Part shown: positions 34,826 to 49,800 of the stretch, one piece after another
How positions within the stretch are numbered: position 1 is the stretch's first letter
Layout of the letters: every line of letters starts with the position of its first letter
Source of the DNA: Chamaea fasciata
Lineage: Eukaryota; Chordata; Aves; Passeriformes; Sylviidae
Length of the DNA: 64,000 nt
Direction of reading: 5' to 3'
Assembly (NCBI GenBank): GCA_029207755.1
Contig: JARCOQ010000003.1
Location: 90,846,646 to 90,910,645 of the forward strand
Made by a program: the position numbers and the translations under genes
Notes under the pieces: model-generated
Told to the model about the DNA's origin: nothing
Databases searched by the model: none
What the model saw: the letters and a program-made list of their open reading frames with translations, nothing else

Positions 34826-37800
34826 CTATAAGCAGAGAAAAAGGAGATGGTCAAAGACAGACAGTAGCCTAAGACATTTTAACCAACCTTACTTTCATTC
34901 AGTAACTGCTTCTAACCAAACATTTTTAACAAATGATTTCATAATACGTAGCAGCTCCTCTGTGTAACAAGTTCAAACAATGAGTACACCTTACGAATAT
35001 GATGCATGTCAAAATACTCAACCTGAACCCTTGAAAGCATTAAGACTGTATTTCCCTTGTGGATCAAATGCAAAAGTGAATATAAAAGTTGACAAGAATT
35101 GTTTTCATTCAGCATTTAGCATAAAAGCCCAGAGCACTGGACAATATTGAAGGACAAAACAATACACTGAGCACCAAAGGAGGAGGAAGAAGAAGAATCT
35201 TCATAAAATAAACTAATAAATAACAAAGGCTCACAAGACACTGAATATATTGGAAGCTAAACATGCAACAGTAAGATGCTACATCACTGGCTTAGTAGCA
35301 ACTTTTTTCCTCCTAGTTTTAAAAAACAGTAATAAATGGGTCTAGAAATTTTAAGGTTTTGTTTTAACTATCTCTAAATTTGCCTGACAGACTGCTTTGG
35401 TCCCAGGAAAGATGTTCCAGTGATACAATGACACATGGATGATTCAGTTTTGTTCATCTTTACTAGATAACTAAAGGGACAGACACTGGATAGCCTTTTA
35501 TTTTATGTATCAGTTCCTTATCTATTTAAATTAAATTCAGACTTTCTATCTTTCAAAATTAAAGAAAAAAAAAACTTTTTAGTGATCCTAAACTTCTAAG
35601 ACACTTTAGTAAGAGTGCCATGTTTACAGATAGTCATGTTAACTTCTATATGAAATTAACATTCAGGAGAAATGAATACATTTTTTACTTCCATGGAGTG
35701 AGAGACTGGCAGAACAATATTAAAGCAGAACAGAACTGAAGAACCAGGGAAATTTCTGTCTCACTCAAAGTATTCAAGGATTTAGAAAGTAAACACATTC
35801 AGCTCCCTTAAGCAGGACTTCAGATCTGGCAAATTAAACCATAATCTCTCAAACAATACTTAAATCCTACATTTAAGCACAAAGTTCTTCTGGAGAGCAA
35901 GGTCTCCCAGGATCTGCTGCATATACTCACTAGTGACCTTATCTGGAGATGCTGGAGGAAGCCAGGCACTTTTTCTGCCACAATTCAAAAATGAACTAAT
36001 GAAACTTCTATTTCACCTCGTTTCCCCAGTGAAGGTAGGAATTTTGGGGTTAACTGTGTTTTTATCCAGTTGCGGTCTGGATGAAAGATTAGTAAACAAT
36101 TTTGGCAGAAGAGATTAGAACAAGACCTGCCCCTCTATCACTCCAACTTAACACTGATTACAAGGGCAGAATCACATTGCTTTTTCTTGCTTGCCTACCA
36201 CAGGCATCTTACATTCCTGCACAGGACTTAACTACAAGAAGATGAATGGAGAGTAATATGAGTCTTGCCTGGAACACAGACTCACACTTCTTCAATCTAA
36301 AGAAGGTCAAAACCCGAGGAATCCCAACCTCCTGAGCAAAAGGTTTAACCACAAGGTTATATTATATTGTATGATATATTATATTATATTATATTATATT
36401 ATATTATATTATATTATATTATATTATATTATATTATATTATATTATATTATATTATATTATATTATATTAATAGGAGTGCCAACATCACTCCTTTTCAG
36501 AGAGCTCTACAGCTAGCATTGCTGGTAGCACAGAAATCACGGGTATATTTGTTAATATAAAATAAATAAGACAGACTCTTGAAACAGGAAATTCTACATA
36601 TTTCTACTCACTTATCCTTAATTTCAAAACGTTCATGGAGCCACCTTCTCATATACATCTGCTCTTCAGGAATGTCCTTCAGTTCAATCCGGTCAATGAA
36701 AATATGAACTCTTGGGCATTCCTTACAAAGAAACTCTAAGAAGAGAGCAAAACAACATGACTGAGTTACAAACACACCAAAAAAATCTGACTGTGCCTTG
36801 GAAGCCTAACTTCAGTGCTCAAAAACCTTCCCTCCTTATGGTCAGATCCTGAGCTCTTCACTGAATTTAGAAACCATCTGGCCTACACACTTGAAATGGT
36901 GGATCACTATCGTGTACAACATGGAAGAACTGTCCTAAAATGCACCTTGCTAACTGTAAAACCCTGTGCTTGAAAACATTACCTCAGCAGCAGTCTACTC
37001 ATTCAATAGTGTCAGATACAGTAACTTTGATGTCATAAAGTAATCCATCCTGCAATTTTGTTTAAAGTTAGTAATCCTCTTTCCTTGTCCTTTTTAAAAT
37101 CTAAATTTTGTTTGCTGCTGGATGACAAAATTGGAATTACAGTGATTTCCCGAAGCATCTCCAGGAGATAGTATGCTTAGTTTAAGCAATAACCTACAAT
37201 TAAAAAGTGTAGTAAGGCAGAAGACTCAGAACAAACTGCTGCTTCCCATTTTGTATCCCTTCATTTTTCTTCTGTCTCACAGAGCTTGAGACAGCCTTGT
37301 TGCAAACTACCTCCCCACAGCTCCCCCCTCCCTGGCCCCCATTTCCTCAATTTGTCCCTAGACAAACTTACCAAGCAAGCATTAAGGACAAACAAAACTC
37401 CATTACTCAAATGGCCTTGTGGGATTTCTTACAACTAACAAATGGTAAAAATATTGGGCACGATTACTGCAATATACTGCATTTTGTAAATGTGAAATCC
37501 TGTGCAGTGTGTATTGGTAACCATTTGCATTTATCAGTAGCAAGGGGTACTGCAGTAACCACAGTATCCCTGGACAGAGATTTGCATGATGTGAGGATAG
37601 AAGTCCTCAGAAATTTGGATAATCATCCTATTTTGAAAATGGACCAGAAGTGCCTTCCTACAATACATACAGGCAACAAATGTAACAGGCTGGGTGGTCC
37701 CTTTAGGTTGTTGACATTTTTCGGACAGCAGTGCAGATGCACGAAGACTTTGACCCATAACTGTAAGGGGTATCTGGAGGAATGAATGTGCAAATAAATT

Positions 37801-40800
37801 GTTACAGCATGTACATCTTTATTGTTGTCTGCCAAAGCAGATATCCCCCTATTGGTTTTTCATCTTTACAGGATTATTGATTTGTAAGGACTCTGTTGTA
37901 AAAACAATCCTTATCATGTACTAGAAATTGCCTTAAGGAATTTTAAAAGCCTGTTCATGCAAATATGTGTGTGCACTTGCAGAGGGGGAGGGAAGGAGAA
38001 GAGATAAAGAGATCCCTAAGGCCTTGAGGTGCTTGGATGCAGAAATCTGTAAGGTGCTGTGTGTGGTTCTGTCTGGACGTCATGCACAGAGCCCTTCACC
38101 GAAGCACATGTAAAAGGAGCAACACAGCCACACATCAGCAGCTGGAGAGCTGGATAAAAGCTCCATCCAGGCACAAGTCTATCTCTTGGCCACGGAGCAG
38201 GAAACACAGCTGTTGCCAAGAGGTTTCTGGTAGAACCTTCTCCTAGCTACAGCTATTAGCTGGCAGTTAAGTATTTAAGATGGCAAGTTAAGAACTCGGA
38301 GTCTGGAGTGATGGTACATGTAGACATTTTCTTCAGGTTTATGTGCAAAGCTTTTACAAAGAAATTAGTGCAATCTAAAAGAATTTTTTTTCACTTGCTT
38401 TAATGTGAAGAAAGAATTTTGCAGGACTCTTTCTCTAAGGATACTATCCAGGCCACTACATGAAGGTTCTTGACTATATGAGCACCTAAAAGTGTACTAT
38501 TATTATCTTAAAATGACAGATGTATTATCCATGTCTTAAATGCTTATTATGTTCATGATGTACAAATCCTCTTTTGAATGGCATTACCTATTAAGTGGAA
38601 CATTCTAACAATATGCAAAACTGTATCTAGAAAACAAATGCCTGGAAGCCAGATGATCTGGTCTTTTTCTGTACTAGACTCCTATAAAAAGCATCTGTGG
38701 TATGCGAATTCAGTTAGAGCTGAAGATCCAGCTTTAAGAGATACTTAAAACATCCTGTGCATTGTATAGTGCATATTTCTTTTTCTTCACAGTACATGGG
38801 CTTTTCTGCATAGGAACAAATAAGTCTTTACTGATGCTACTTATAAGTCAGTTATAAATTATTAAGGAAAACTATAAACCAATCAAAACCCAAGACCGGT
38901 ATTTCAAAAGAAACACCTTCCCGCACCAAAGCTGAAGTGTAGCAATTCTACAATTCTACTCAGACAACAAAATTCCCTCCTCGAATATCAGTGTTGCTGC
39001 TGGCTTTCCACCTTAAGCCCAAGTTCCAATGCAAGCTGATTCTTACTACCTCCCACTGTGGTCTTCTTCAACCACTCTAAATTGAATTCCTGTGCTTTCC
39101 CCAACAACCTCACCCTCCCTTTTGAGTTTGACTTAGTTCAGCCTCACTCAGGGCTGTGTGACCCGCTACTTTAGGTGCTATCCTGGGAAGGTCATCATTC
39201 CCACACATTTATTTGAAGTCCTTTTATCCAAAGCCTGGGTATCAGGACATCTGCAGATGACACTGTAATGCATGCAGTCAACCAAGTCAGGTAATCTTAC
39301 TAGTATTTAATTATCCACTTCATGTCAGTGTTTAATGCAACTAACCCAACTTCTCTTCCCCCAATCTACAGTGTCACAGCAATCACATAAGAACCCCATT
39401 GGATAAGGACAAGATATTGGAGGTTGATTGTGAGAAGAAACAGCTGGATTTTATCACCATAACCTCCAAAGGTTTGTGGTGGTCCCATGACCCTTAATTT
39501 CACATTAGCTTAACTCCCAAAAGACTTACGTAATTAAGCTAAGAAACAAAATCTTATTGAAGCAATTTATTATGCGCAAATTACATCCAGCTTCAAGGGA
39601 CACTAGCCCTTAAGGCCAACATATGATAGGATTTTCAGATTCCTAAACTTGCCAGAATTTGTTATAATTAACAGCAGGAACAAGCAAGCCTGAACTTTCC
39701 TTCAAGAGACAAAACAGAAATGCAAATCATGCATTACAAGCAAACATTATGTTGGGGACAGCATTAGTCAAGAACCCTGTACAATTTGGGTTAAATGAAC
39801 ACTAACAACTTGTGTGGCAGCCAAATGGACTGACTTTCGTGTGGGAGATAATTTCCTAATAAAACTTTCTATCTACCTCAGTAACAGATACAAGCATAGA
39901 ATGTTTATAATGCTTCCAGTGACCAGGCACAGCAGAAGGAAGGAATTGAAAATAATAAAGTGGACCGAGCATTTTTTGTTCTTGAGCTGTGACACTGTAT
40001 CCCTCCTTCAGTGGGACAGGATTCCCATTAACACAGGGCTTCAGAGGTGAAATCACTGCAGCACTGGGATTTACAAATGAGGTGCAACAGCCTCCAGGAA
40101 AGGAACTGAATCCATGGAATTTTTAATTGCAAACCAATATTTAGGGCTACTGCAAAATTCTACCAGTCCTCAACTCCTCACCTTCAACAGCCAATTAATT
40201 CTCTGTGGAATTACCAGCACTACCAGGGAAATGAGGAAGAGGGAGGAGAGAAGCTCCAAAACATCGACATATCTGTAACTGAGAAGGGACAAATAACTGT
40301 GCTCAGATCACCTTCCCCTTCTGAACCACGTAAATTCATTCCACCACTCCAATTATTTGCCTTGTCCCTTAAGAAAGTTGTGACAGCAGTGTCATACTTA
40401 AACAGATATTCTAGTTTTCAATTACTAATGAAGTCTATTTTTATAAGCACTTTAAATATGACAGCAATAAAGTAGCTCAGATTTCAACCTCCTACACTAG
40501 CCCTTCTAATGAAATGCTAACTGTTGCCGAAGTCCTTCAAAATTAAGAAGGGACAAACTGAGGCCTGACTTAGTTGTGTTCACTTAAAGAGCCCCCAAAT
40601 CTCTCCTGTTTTAACAGATTACAGTAATGTTTGTGATAAATTGATAGTTGATATTACAGGAAAGTGAAATCTGAATAACGTGTATTTATTCTATGTAACT
40701 AGCATTTCAAATGTGTAAAAATACATCTCTTCAGTAAGAGAACATTGTGTGTTGTTGTTTGTATAGTTTTACAGGCAAAACCATGACAGCAGAGACATTC

Positions 40801-43800
40801 CTCTGAACTGTAGATTCTTTCTCCACTTCTAAACTTGCATTAGTCTAGACTTCAGTGTTCAGCTACCAAAGCAGTTTGTAAACTATCTCCTCTTCAAAGA
40901 AAGAAATCCTGTCTCTCCACTTCCATTTACTTTGTACACCAAATTAACAATCAAACAGCAAAACAAACATAAATTTAAGTGCTGTGTTGTTTCTCAGCTT
41001 CATGCTTTCCATCATCCCAAGCTGAGCTGACAGGAAACTATTTCACGACTTGCTCTAACAAAATAAAGCAGCAGTGGAGCAAAGCAGCCGTAGACAGGAA
41101 AGCAAACATCCCGGGCCAGCAGAGGTTGATCACAGGAGTTGCCCTGGGCAGCAGCGGAGGAGCAGCACCAGTACCTGCGAGTAATGGGGATATAAGGAAA
41201 TGTGGAGGGGATACTGCGCAGTCCAGATTGCAGCTCACAGCCAGGAAACAAGCCTGCACTTGAGGAATAGTGCTCTTAGGAATATTGCCAATCCCTTGTG
41301 CAAGGACTTACATGCACGCATAGATCAGTGCCCCCATGCATGCACAAGGGGAACAGTGTAATGAGGATACAGCTCAGGAGATGGGGGACGTTTTGAAGTG
41401 AGAAATGGGATGCACCTGGATCATTATCAGGCCAGGGTGCTGACCACAAAAACTGAAAAGTTAGAGACTGTTTCAACTGGCACCTGGGCAAGACTGAAAG
41501 CCAGAAAAAGCATCTTGTTCAGATGGATGTTACATGAGGTGGATGTAGCTAAAATTCATTGTGAGGGCAAGATTCAGAAGCGGCTCTTTATCAACATGAG
41601 GAGCCTAAATATGAAGACATTACAAGAATTACTGGCACCTAGAGATCACTCCTTCCTGTAACGCTGGCATCCTGGTGGGCTTGCAGGAGTGGGCAATGTT
41701 ACCAGACTACCAAACTACCAGAAATGACAGAAGAGGATGCACAAGTGAGGGTAGGGTACTGTGCATTAAAGATTATATAAAGCTTAATAGCTTTATATAA
41801 TAAGGAGACAAAAGCACAATAAAGTCCTTGTGGATCGAAAATCCATACTCTATTAGAATATATATAAAATAAATAATTAAATAACTTCCAAGTAAGCTTA
41901 ATAATAGGGAGCAGAAACTGTGAAGCCAGACTGAGACCTGCAAGTTCAAGACTGACAGCAGAGTGTGAGATTCCAGCTACCTTTATTGAACTGCATTGAT
42001 ACTTCAGCAGGATGAGCAGGGGAAAAAAATCCCAAATGAACCCAAACCAAGATGACCCAACCAATTGGACAAAAACATCAGAGGGGAAAAAAAATCTGGA
42101 AGAACTAGTAAGAAAACCCACAAGAAAAGATGCTGTCCTAGTGTGGTCTTGCTATGCAACCAAAATACAATTAATTTCAGTGTTGCAGAGAAAGAATCCA
42201 GCACAGAAATGCAGAATTCTTTGGGGTTGGCCTCTTCTCCCAGGCAACTAGTGACAAGGCAAGGGAAATGGCCTCAAGTTCCATCACAGGAAGTTCAGGC
42301 TGGATGGATATTAGGAGAACTTTCTTCACTGAAAGAGTGGTCATGCTTTGGAACAGGCTTGCCCAGGGAAGTGGTGAAGTTGTAACCCCTGGAAGTGTTC
42401 AAAAAAGCAGCATATGTGGCACTTTGTGATAAGGTTTAGTGTGTGTGGGTGGTGTTTGGTTGAAGGTTGGACTTCATGATCTTGGAAATCTTTTCCAACT
42501 TTAATGATTCTATGAATTAAAGGAAGTACACAATGGGAGGGAAGGCAAAGTGTGAAAACACCCTAAAATATACAGTCCAAAAGAAGGCAATCTAGAGGCT
42601 ATTCAAAAATTCACCGAATACTACACCCTAGAAAAACTTGTAATAGAAGCTTGCATAAAACATGTGTAGCACTGCAAAAGGAAAAGTCTGTGTGGATCTG
42701 AAAAATGTCTGTATGACTTCAATGGGAAAATCAAGGAGGCTACCATGATACTCCTATCTTCTTCTCCTCTTTGATGAATGGAAAGCCTGTCCATGTAAGG
42801 AAAAGCCACAAAACTGCTCATGCCAAACGTAAACATAAACTTAAGAAAACTAAAAATTAACTTGAAAAATGAAAAGGGTGCTCTATTTTAACTTTTTTCA
42901 CTATATTAAAAGAAGTAAACTTGATTAGCCACTGGGAGGATTTCTGGATGACAAAAGTGTGAAGAGCAATGTTCATGGTCAAGTATAAGCCCTTGCAAGA
43001 GAAGCTCATATATCTGCTTGCATAATTTTTTCTTGTTGAAAATGTTTGATTCCTACACTCACTGTGTTCTTTGTACCAGATCATTCAAAGGAACTAGATC
43101 AATAAGTAAACAGACAGAAAATATTAGACTAAATATAAATAAACAAACCAGATGTCAGGAAGTCACCAAGACCAGACAGCATTCATCCAGAAGCCCTCAA
43201 ATGTGGAATTTAAAAACAAATGTGTGTAACCAACCTATCATTGCAAACAGCCATTGTGCCAGAAAAATGGGGAGTATCCCTTCTACAAAGGAGCACTTCA
43301 GAGATGATGCTGGGAAATACAGAAATACAGACCAGAGTCTTACATCACTGGGTAAGATAACAGGCCTGTAATAAAATCACTGAGCACACAGATAATCACA
43401 GTCTGTTGAAAAAGCTTTGGTGTGGATTCTGTAAAGGGAAATCCTGTCCCATCAACTTGCTGGATTTTTACAACAGTGTCAAGGACCAGGCGGATAAAAG
43501 GGATTCACTGGACATGATATTTTTGAATTTTCATAAAGCCTCTGACAGGGTTCCACACTGAAGGCTATTAAAGAAATTAAGCTGCCACAGGATTAGAGGA
43601 AATGATATTTTATAGACTGAAAGCTGCTTAAAGGACAGGAAGCAAATGGAAGGACTTAGGGATGAAAAAGACTTGCTGACTGGGGTCCTCTGAGGATCAA
43701 TGCCAGGACTGGTTTTACTCTGTCTCATGATTGATGAGTTGAAGAAGGGAGCAAACTGTGAAGGCTCCAGCTTTTCACATCTCTTACTGAAGACCCTGAG

Positions 43801-46800
43801 CCCTTTTGGGTAGTCAAACGCTGGCTGAATTTCAAAAAGCCCTCAAAGCTGAACAAACAGAGTGAAAATGTGGCAGCCAAGCTTCAGTGTAAACAAACAT
43901 GGGGAAAAAAAACATAACCAAAACCCTGATTACATGATGCTAAACTTGGTGGTTACAATCTGGGAGTTGCTGGCCCTTCCCTAAAACCATCCTCCCAGCA
44001 GCAGCCCCAAATCTCTCAAATACTGGGCAGCTTGAGGAAGGACATCAAGAACAAGGCAAAGAGAGGCACTCTACAGATAAAGGTTATGAATCCACATTTT
44101 AAATACCGTGTGTACTTCTGGTCTCTGCATGTGAAGGAGGATGTACTGGACTCAGAGAAGGCCACAGAAAAGACTAACTAAAACATTCAAGAAGGAAAAG
44201 TACCTCCATTACAAACAAGAAGACATTAAAAAGACCAAATATTCAGTTTGGAGAAAAGAAGCAGAAGGAAGGATATAAGAACTTAAAAAAAAAAAAAAGT
44301 AATATCTATCTATATATACAGATATATAGATATAGATATATAAAAATACTAAAAAGTCACAAAGATGGCAGGAAACAACTATGGTGCCACAAATCCTGCA
44401 AATTCAAGGGTAAATAATCACTTGCCTGTATCTTCCTGAAGATGCTGAGATCTAAAGAATCTTTTTAAAATTATTACTATTCGAAAATGGTATCTATAGT
44501 TCGCTATACTGATATTAGCAATGGAGAGCAGCATAGTGTCATTGTAAGTTGTGCTGTTCCAAGATGGTCTCTGATGAAGACCCACAGTACTTGCACATTA
44601 TAGCTCAATGAAACAATCTTTGAGTGGCTTTAATCTGTTACTCTAACAGATGCACCCTGACCTTTGTACTGCTCTGTAACAATATGTGAATATTGTATGT
44701 TGGCTGAGTTAGCAGGAGGTTTCCTACAAAAGTGTAACAGTTTTGATCAATACGCTGCTAGGAACAGAACCTGGATCAGGTTAGGTCTGTGGATTACATC
44801 TAAAGTATTCCACCACTGTGAACTGAAAATGAGCAAATTCAGGAGATACCTGTGTCTTCCCTGGAACATTTTTAAAGTTTCAGGAGTGAAAAAAAAAAAT
44901 TCAAACTATTCAATTAAGAAAAAAAGGCAACAAAAGTTACAAGGAGTGGACTAGTTCAAAATTATGTTCTCTATAGCAAGAAACCAGGATCTGTTAGGAA
45001 CTATGCCAGTACTGCTAGTATTGATGTTTTTGCCTTTCTTTCAGTCAGTCTGCTTTTATAAACAGAGAACAGCACCACAGAGTAGAAGAAAAGAACTGTG
45101 ATGTACAAAAACCCCAAAAATAAACACAGACTCTCAAAGCAGCAACATATTTTTGGCCAAACCTGACAGTGTGAAGAAGTTAAAGTTGTTTTTGTTATCC
45201 TCAGGGTTTAGATACACTTTTGCATAAAGATCAGGAGTTCCTTGAGCCTTTGTAAATAAATGGCTGCTTGGGGAGTGGAATGCTTCCTCTCACATATGCA
45301 TGAGGTCCAGGGTGCAGCATAATTTTATGAATCTCCAGTGTACTTTCAAGAGCCCCTTGTGTGCAGAGGTTTCCTGATGACCATGTGTTTTCAGATCACA
45401 AATTCCCACAGGGAAGCTACAGATGCACTACAGATGCTTACCTTCAGTAAGAGCCGCTTGGGAATTACCGAGATACACACTAATCTGGTTTACAATCAGA
45501 GGAACACACGCCTGGGGCTCGGAAGGAGCTGCAGAGGGTCATTACTCCCACCAAGGGGCTGTGAGCACACAGATACAGTGCCCACAGGTGTCTGTGATTT
45601 GCAAAAAGTTAGACACATTTAGGGTTGCCTGAATCTTGCATTCTTCCTTAGGCATCCAAGATAGGCTGATGGTGGAGACAAGAAACTGAGCTACAGGAAT
45701 TCCAAACACACTTGACATCTTTGTGTCCTTGTTTTCAGATGGATAAAGAAGCAGAGGTGCTACTCATGCTCACACTAACCTTCATTTTCTCTGATGAACT
45801 ACATCAAGGCTTTCATACACTCCCATAAACTGGTGCTGCTCTTCGGTGACATGCAGTTTTTGACCAGAAGTACAATGTTTAATTCCTGCAGTATGAAAAT
45901 ACTTTGCATTTACCCAGACTGTCCTCAGCTGCAGAATATTGATACATATGCCCACATCTGTGCTGAAAGTGCCACTACACATAAGTCATCCCCAAATTAA
46001 CAGACAAGTCTTCATGTTACTCAAACTACTTCTAATAGGGAGTTACAGGGGGTCTAAAATGACACCTCTAGTCCTACAGAGGACAAGTAAAAATGAATTC
46101 AGTTAAAACTGAATGATAGTTTACTTTGTGGTACCTGGTGAAATCCTGTCATTAAAAAAGTTTTATTTTAACATTTTGCATGAAATAAAACTAGGGTTTT
46201 CCTTGAAAAGAAAAATGTCTTATAGAATATCACAAAATCACAGAATTCTTAGGGTTTGAAGGGGCCTCTGGAGATCATCTAGTCCAATCCCCACATAACT
46301 GTTGCTAGCTAGTGTTGTTATCAAAATTCCTCGAAACATCGCAATGTAAATTTTACATATTGAAATACAAAAGGTAATTATTACTTAAACGCTTCTTGAA
46401 CAGATACAGAATGACAAGTCTTTGATGTGAGGCTTACTGTACATGCTAAAAAGCCATCCTACACATGATACAAATTTCAACAGTACTAATGTTCAGCCTG
46501 AGGTCTAATATGCAATAGAAGATGACAGCTAGCAGAGATCTGAAGATATTATTAGTCGTTTTGTAACTATAAAACTTGCTTTGGACTGTTTTAAAATTCT
46601 GTTAATGTTAATCAGCTTAATAATTTAGCTTTTTAATTCTTTCAACAGATCTGTAACCATGTGCTTGTTATTATTCTTCGGACCTTGAGAGACAAGGGAT
46701 GTGAACAAATTTGGGCCACACTGCAGACAAAGACTGTTTTCTATTGCTCTAGTTTCTTTTCTATAGTCCTGTACTTCCGTCTAACAGCACCCTAACAAAA

Positions 46801-49800
46801 CTGCAAGCTTTTGGAAAAGTGTATTTTCCCCGAGGGAAGTTAGGCCAGTCTGACCTCCTCAAATTATACTGATCAAAGTGATGTACAGATTTTCAGAAAT
46901 GCACACATACACAGGCTTTCAAAGTGTTTGTTCTGGAACTGATATACAGCAGAGTCAATACTCTCAAGAATGCCACTGACTTCTTTAAGACAGAGTCTAT
47001 ATGTACTTGCTATTTTTATTCAGTGTTTATCATTGTCACATGCTGCTAATTCACACACTCTTTCATCTACAATGGCCAGATAAGTACCATCTGGTTATGC
47101 TAAAGCCTTCAGGCAGAATAATAAAGATGTAGATGTGTACATAATGCTCTTTCAGGTGCAAGAATGATAACAGTTCCCACGTCCCACGAGACCTGCCCCT
47201 TAACACCAGACAAAGCTGGATGTGAACGCTTAGCACATTTATTCAGATGGGGGAAAACTACGTTCTCACCCTTTCTTCACAAACTTATTTCTGCTTTTCA
47301 CTGGATGACAGCGTAGTAAAACTGTATCAACAAATTCAGCTCAAGTTTCTCCTCCTTTTCCCTTCTAAATAGCTCTTCTAGACTTCAGTACCTGAGATGT
47401 CCTTCAGCTGTGCCGCAGTGCCCACATGATTATTTGCATCTTATTCTCATGACAAATAAATACTGCCTATCAGCGTGGTTCTTCCCAAGCAGGACCACGA
47501 TGTTCTGTCATTAATGATCTGGACAAGCCATCTTCAGGAGTAGAGGGAGGGGAGAAACCTGTGGGAAATTGCTATTCTTTAGAAAGGCTGCCATGTGCCA
47601 GATAAATTTCTACTGGAAACATACCAAGATCCAAACTTGTAATAAAGGGAATGAATAAATGGCAGGAAAAAAATTCTATCCATTGGTTACAACTCAATGT
47701 GATGCAACAGCAGATAGCAACATCCCTATGTAAACCTAATCTAATCTTAGTCACTGTTGAAGACTAATCAAATCTGATGTTTTCTAAAAACACTTGCCAC
47801 CGAAAAGTGCCAAAAAATATTAACATGCATAAGAGTGACAAAAACTCAACACGTTTGAAAGTATATACTACAATAATTTACCTGCTCTAAAATGGCACCA
47901 TGTTATATCAGGTATGTCTAGCATTCACTGTTCTTATGGTGAAATGTCTATTTTCCAGCTGCTAGTGTACTATGCTGTGTTCTAATCCTATTGAGCAAGT
48001 CAATATATTTAAGACTGCTGGATTTAAAAAAAAATTGAATTTTGCTAAGAAAGCCTATTTAGACTAAAAGTTGCATACTACAAAATTTAAAAAGCAACTC
48101 ACATTTTCTTCAGAATCTTTTTCCCATTCACATTTTCCTAACACAATTTCTCAGACAAAGTGTGCTAGTCCTCCTCCCAGTCACAAAAATGTTCTTTTTA
48201 ACCTTCTTTATTTACTACTGAAGACAATAGCCAAGAGCTGATGATGTCCCAGGTAAGTATGGGTTTTTCCTGAAATGACACAGGCTCTTCTGAGGAATTG
48301 AGATTTATAGAGCTGAAAGCAAAATGCATGTCAAGAAACACTGTATCTGTGTGGAATTCACATTTCATTCACATGGGAAATGTTTCCCACAGTATGGGAA
48401 ATAAAGTCATCAAGTAAAGTGTTTATCAGAAGTTTGTTTTTCATGCAATAAATTTCAATCAGTGTTGCTAGATTGAAAAAGACATGTCAACCTTATCTTT
48501 TAAAAATTACCAGGACTGCACTGCCATTTTATTCTGATGAGAATGAATAACAAAATTCTCAATCAGCACTGACACAAATATGAAATGTTCATATGAAATA
48601 AGATGTCTTTTTCATGTGTGCATAACTCATTTTAGCACTGTGAAAGAGAAATAATGCAAAAAAATTTCAAATGCATAAGTATGCCTTATTCAATTCTTGT
48701 TATATTCCTGACAGATCAGTTGCTAGACTTCTGCAAAACAAATGGTGAAATGATCTTGATCTCTTAGAACAGAAATTGTTTGTCTGTCACTTTGTGTCTG
48801 GAGAGCCTAAAAGAATGACAACTATGTTCCATACTGTAATTCAGAAAGTGTTCTTAATCTACATAATTTATATTATATGGAATACGTGTGATTGGCACAA
48901 TAGCATGGAATGTGATGTTGATCTATCATGGATATATCATTTATCTGCTCTGTAAGGGGGAACAGCTGGTTTGCTGCACTTCATTCTGGATTACTGCTTT
49001 ATTTTTACCCCAAGGCTGAGGTAATTACCCCAGCCCTAACAGTAAGCCTGGCTGAAAGATACACCTGGACTGCTGCCATGGAGGCTCCAAAAGGCTGGAT
49101 GTGGAATGGCCACCCCAAAGCATCTGATTCCTGCTTGACACCAACACAAAAAACAGCCAACAGGAAAATTCAGCTTGTTGGTTCTCCTTCCATAATTATA
49201 TCATGCTTCACGCAAACCAGAACATTCAATAGGTGAAGAGGTCTTGTAAGGAATTTGAGCATTTGCCATCTGATCATTAAGTAATGACATTTTAATAGTT
49301 TAATTAACCATTAGGCAGTGAGAAGTTCGGCATGAGAATGGCTGAAACTGCCTAGTAATTAAGTCATGAAACAAGATATGCTGTAGGGAAGGAGAAACAA
49401 TCCTATTTGTTTTGAAGGGGTTCTTAGAAAGGGTTGGAACAAGAAGGAGGCTGCTCAGTCTCCAAAACTACTTTAAAAGGGTCAGAAGCCATTTAAAAAA
49501 ATAAAATAACTTCAAATTAAAAAAAGAATTTTCGACATAAAAAAGCCCATTAGGAACAAAATAAAACCATCCTAAGATGTTCCAGTACAATACAAGCATT
49601 GAGTTAATATATACAGTGTTGACAGTTTTGTTTCTCACCTACCCAAAAGAATTTTCAACAGGGTGAAAATGTAAAAATAGACAACTCCAGAACTTCTAAT
49701 CAACTAGCACCTGGGAAGCAGTGCATGTGACTCAAGGAGTTACACCTGCTAATGAAGTGACATGGAAACAGCTGCACTATAAACTATTTTTAGCAGTAGA

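Noticed and set aside
34826..34854. ATG upstream of the AGPAT5 terminal exon as a start codon
   Set aside because: It lies in the intron before a consensus acceptor. The coding similarity begins after the acceptor.
47420..47560. Possible CR1 remnant around ttaatgatctggacaagcc
   Set aside because: Only a very short resemblance to the CR1 NDLD region and no flanking CR1 order.
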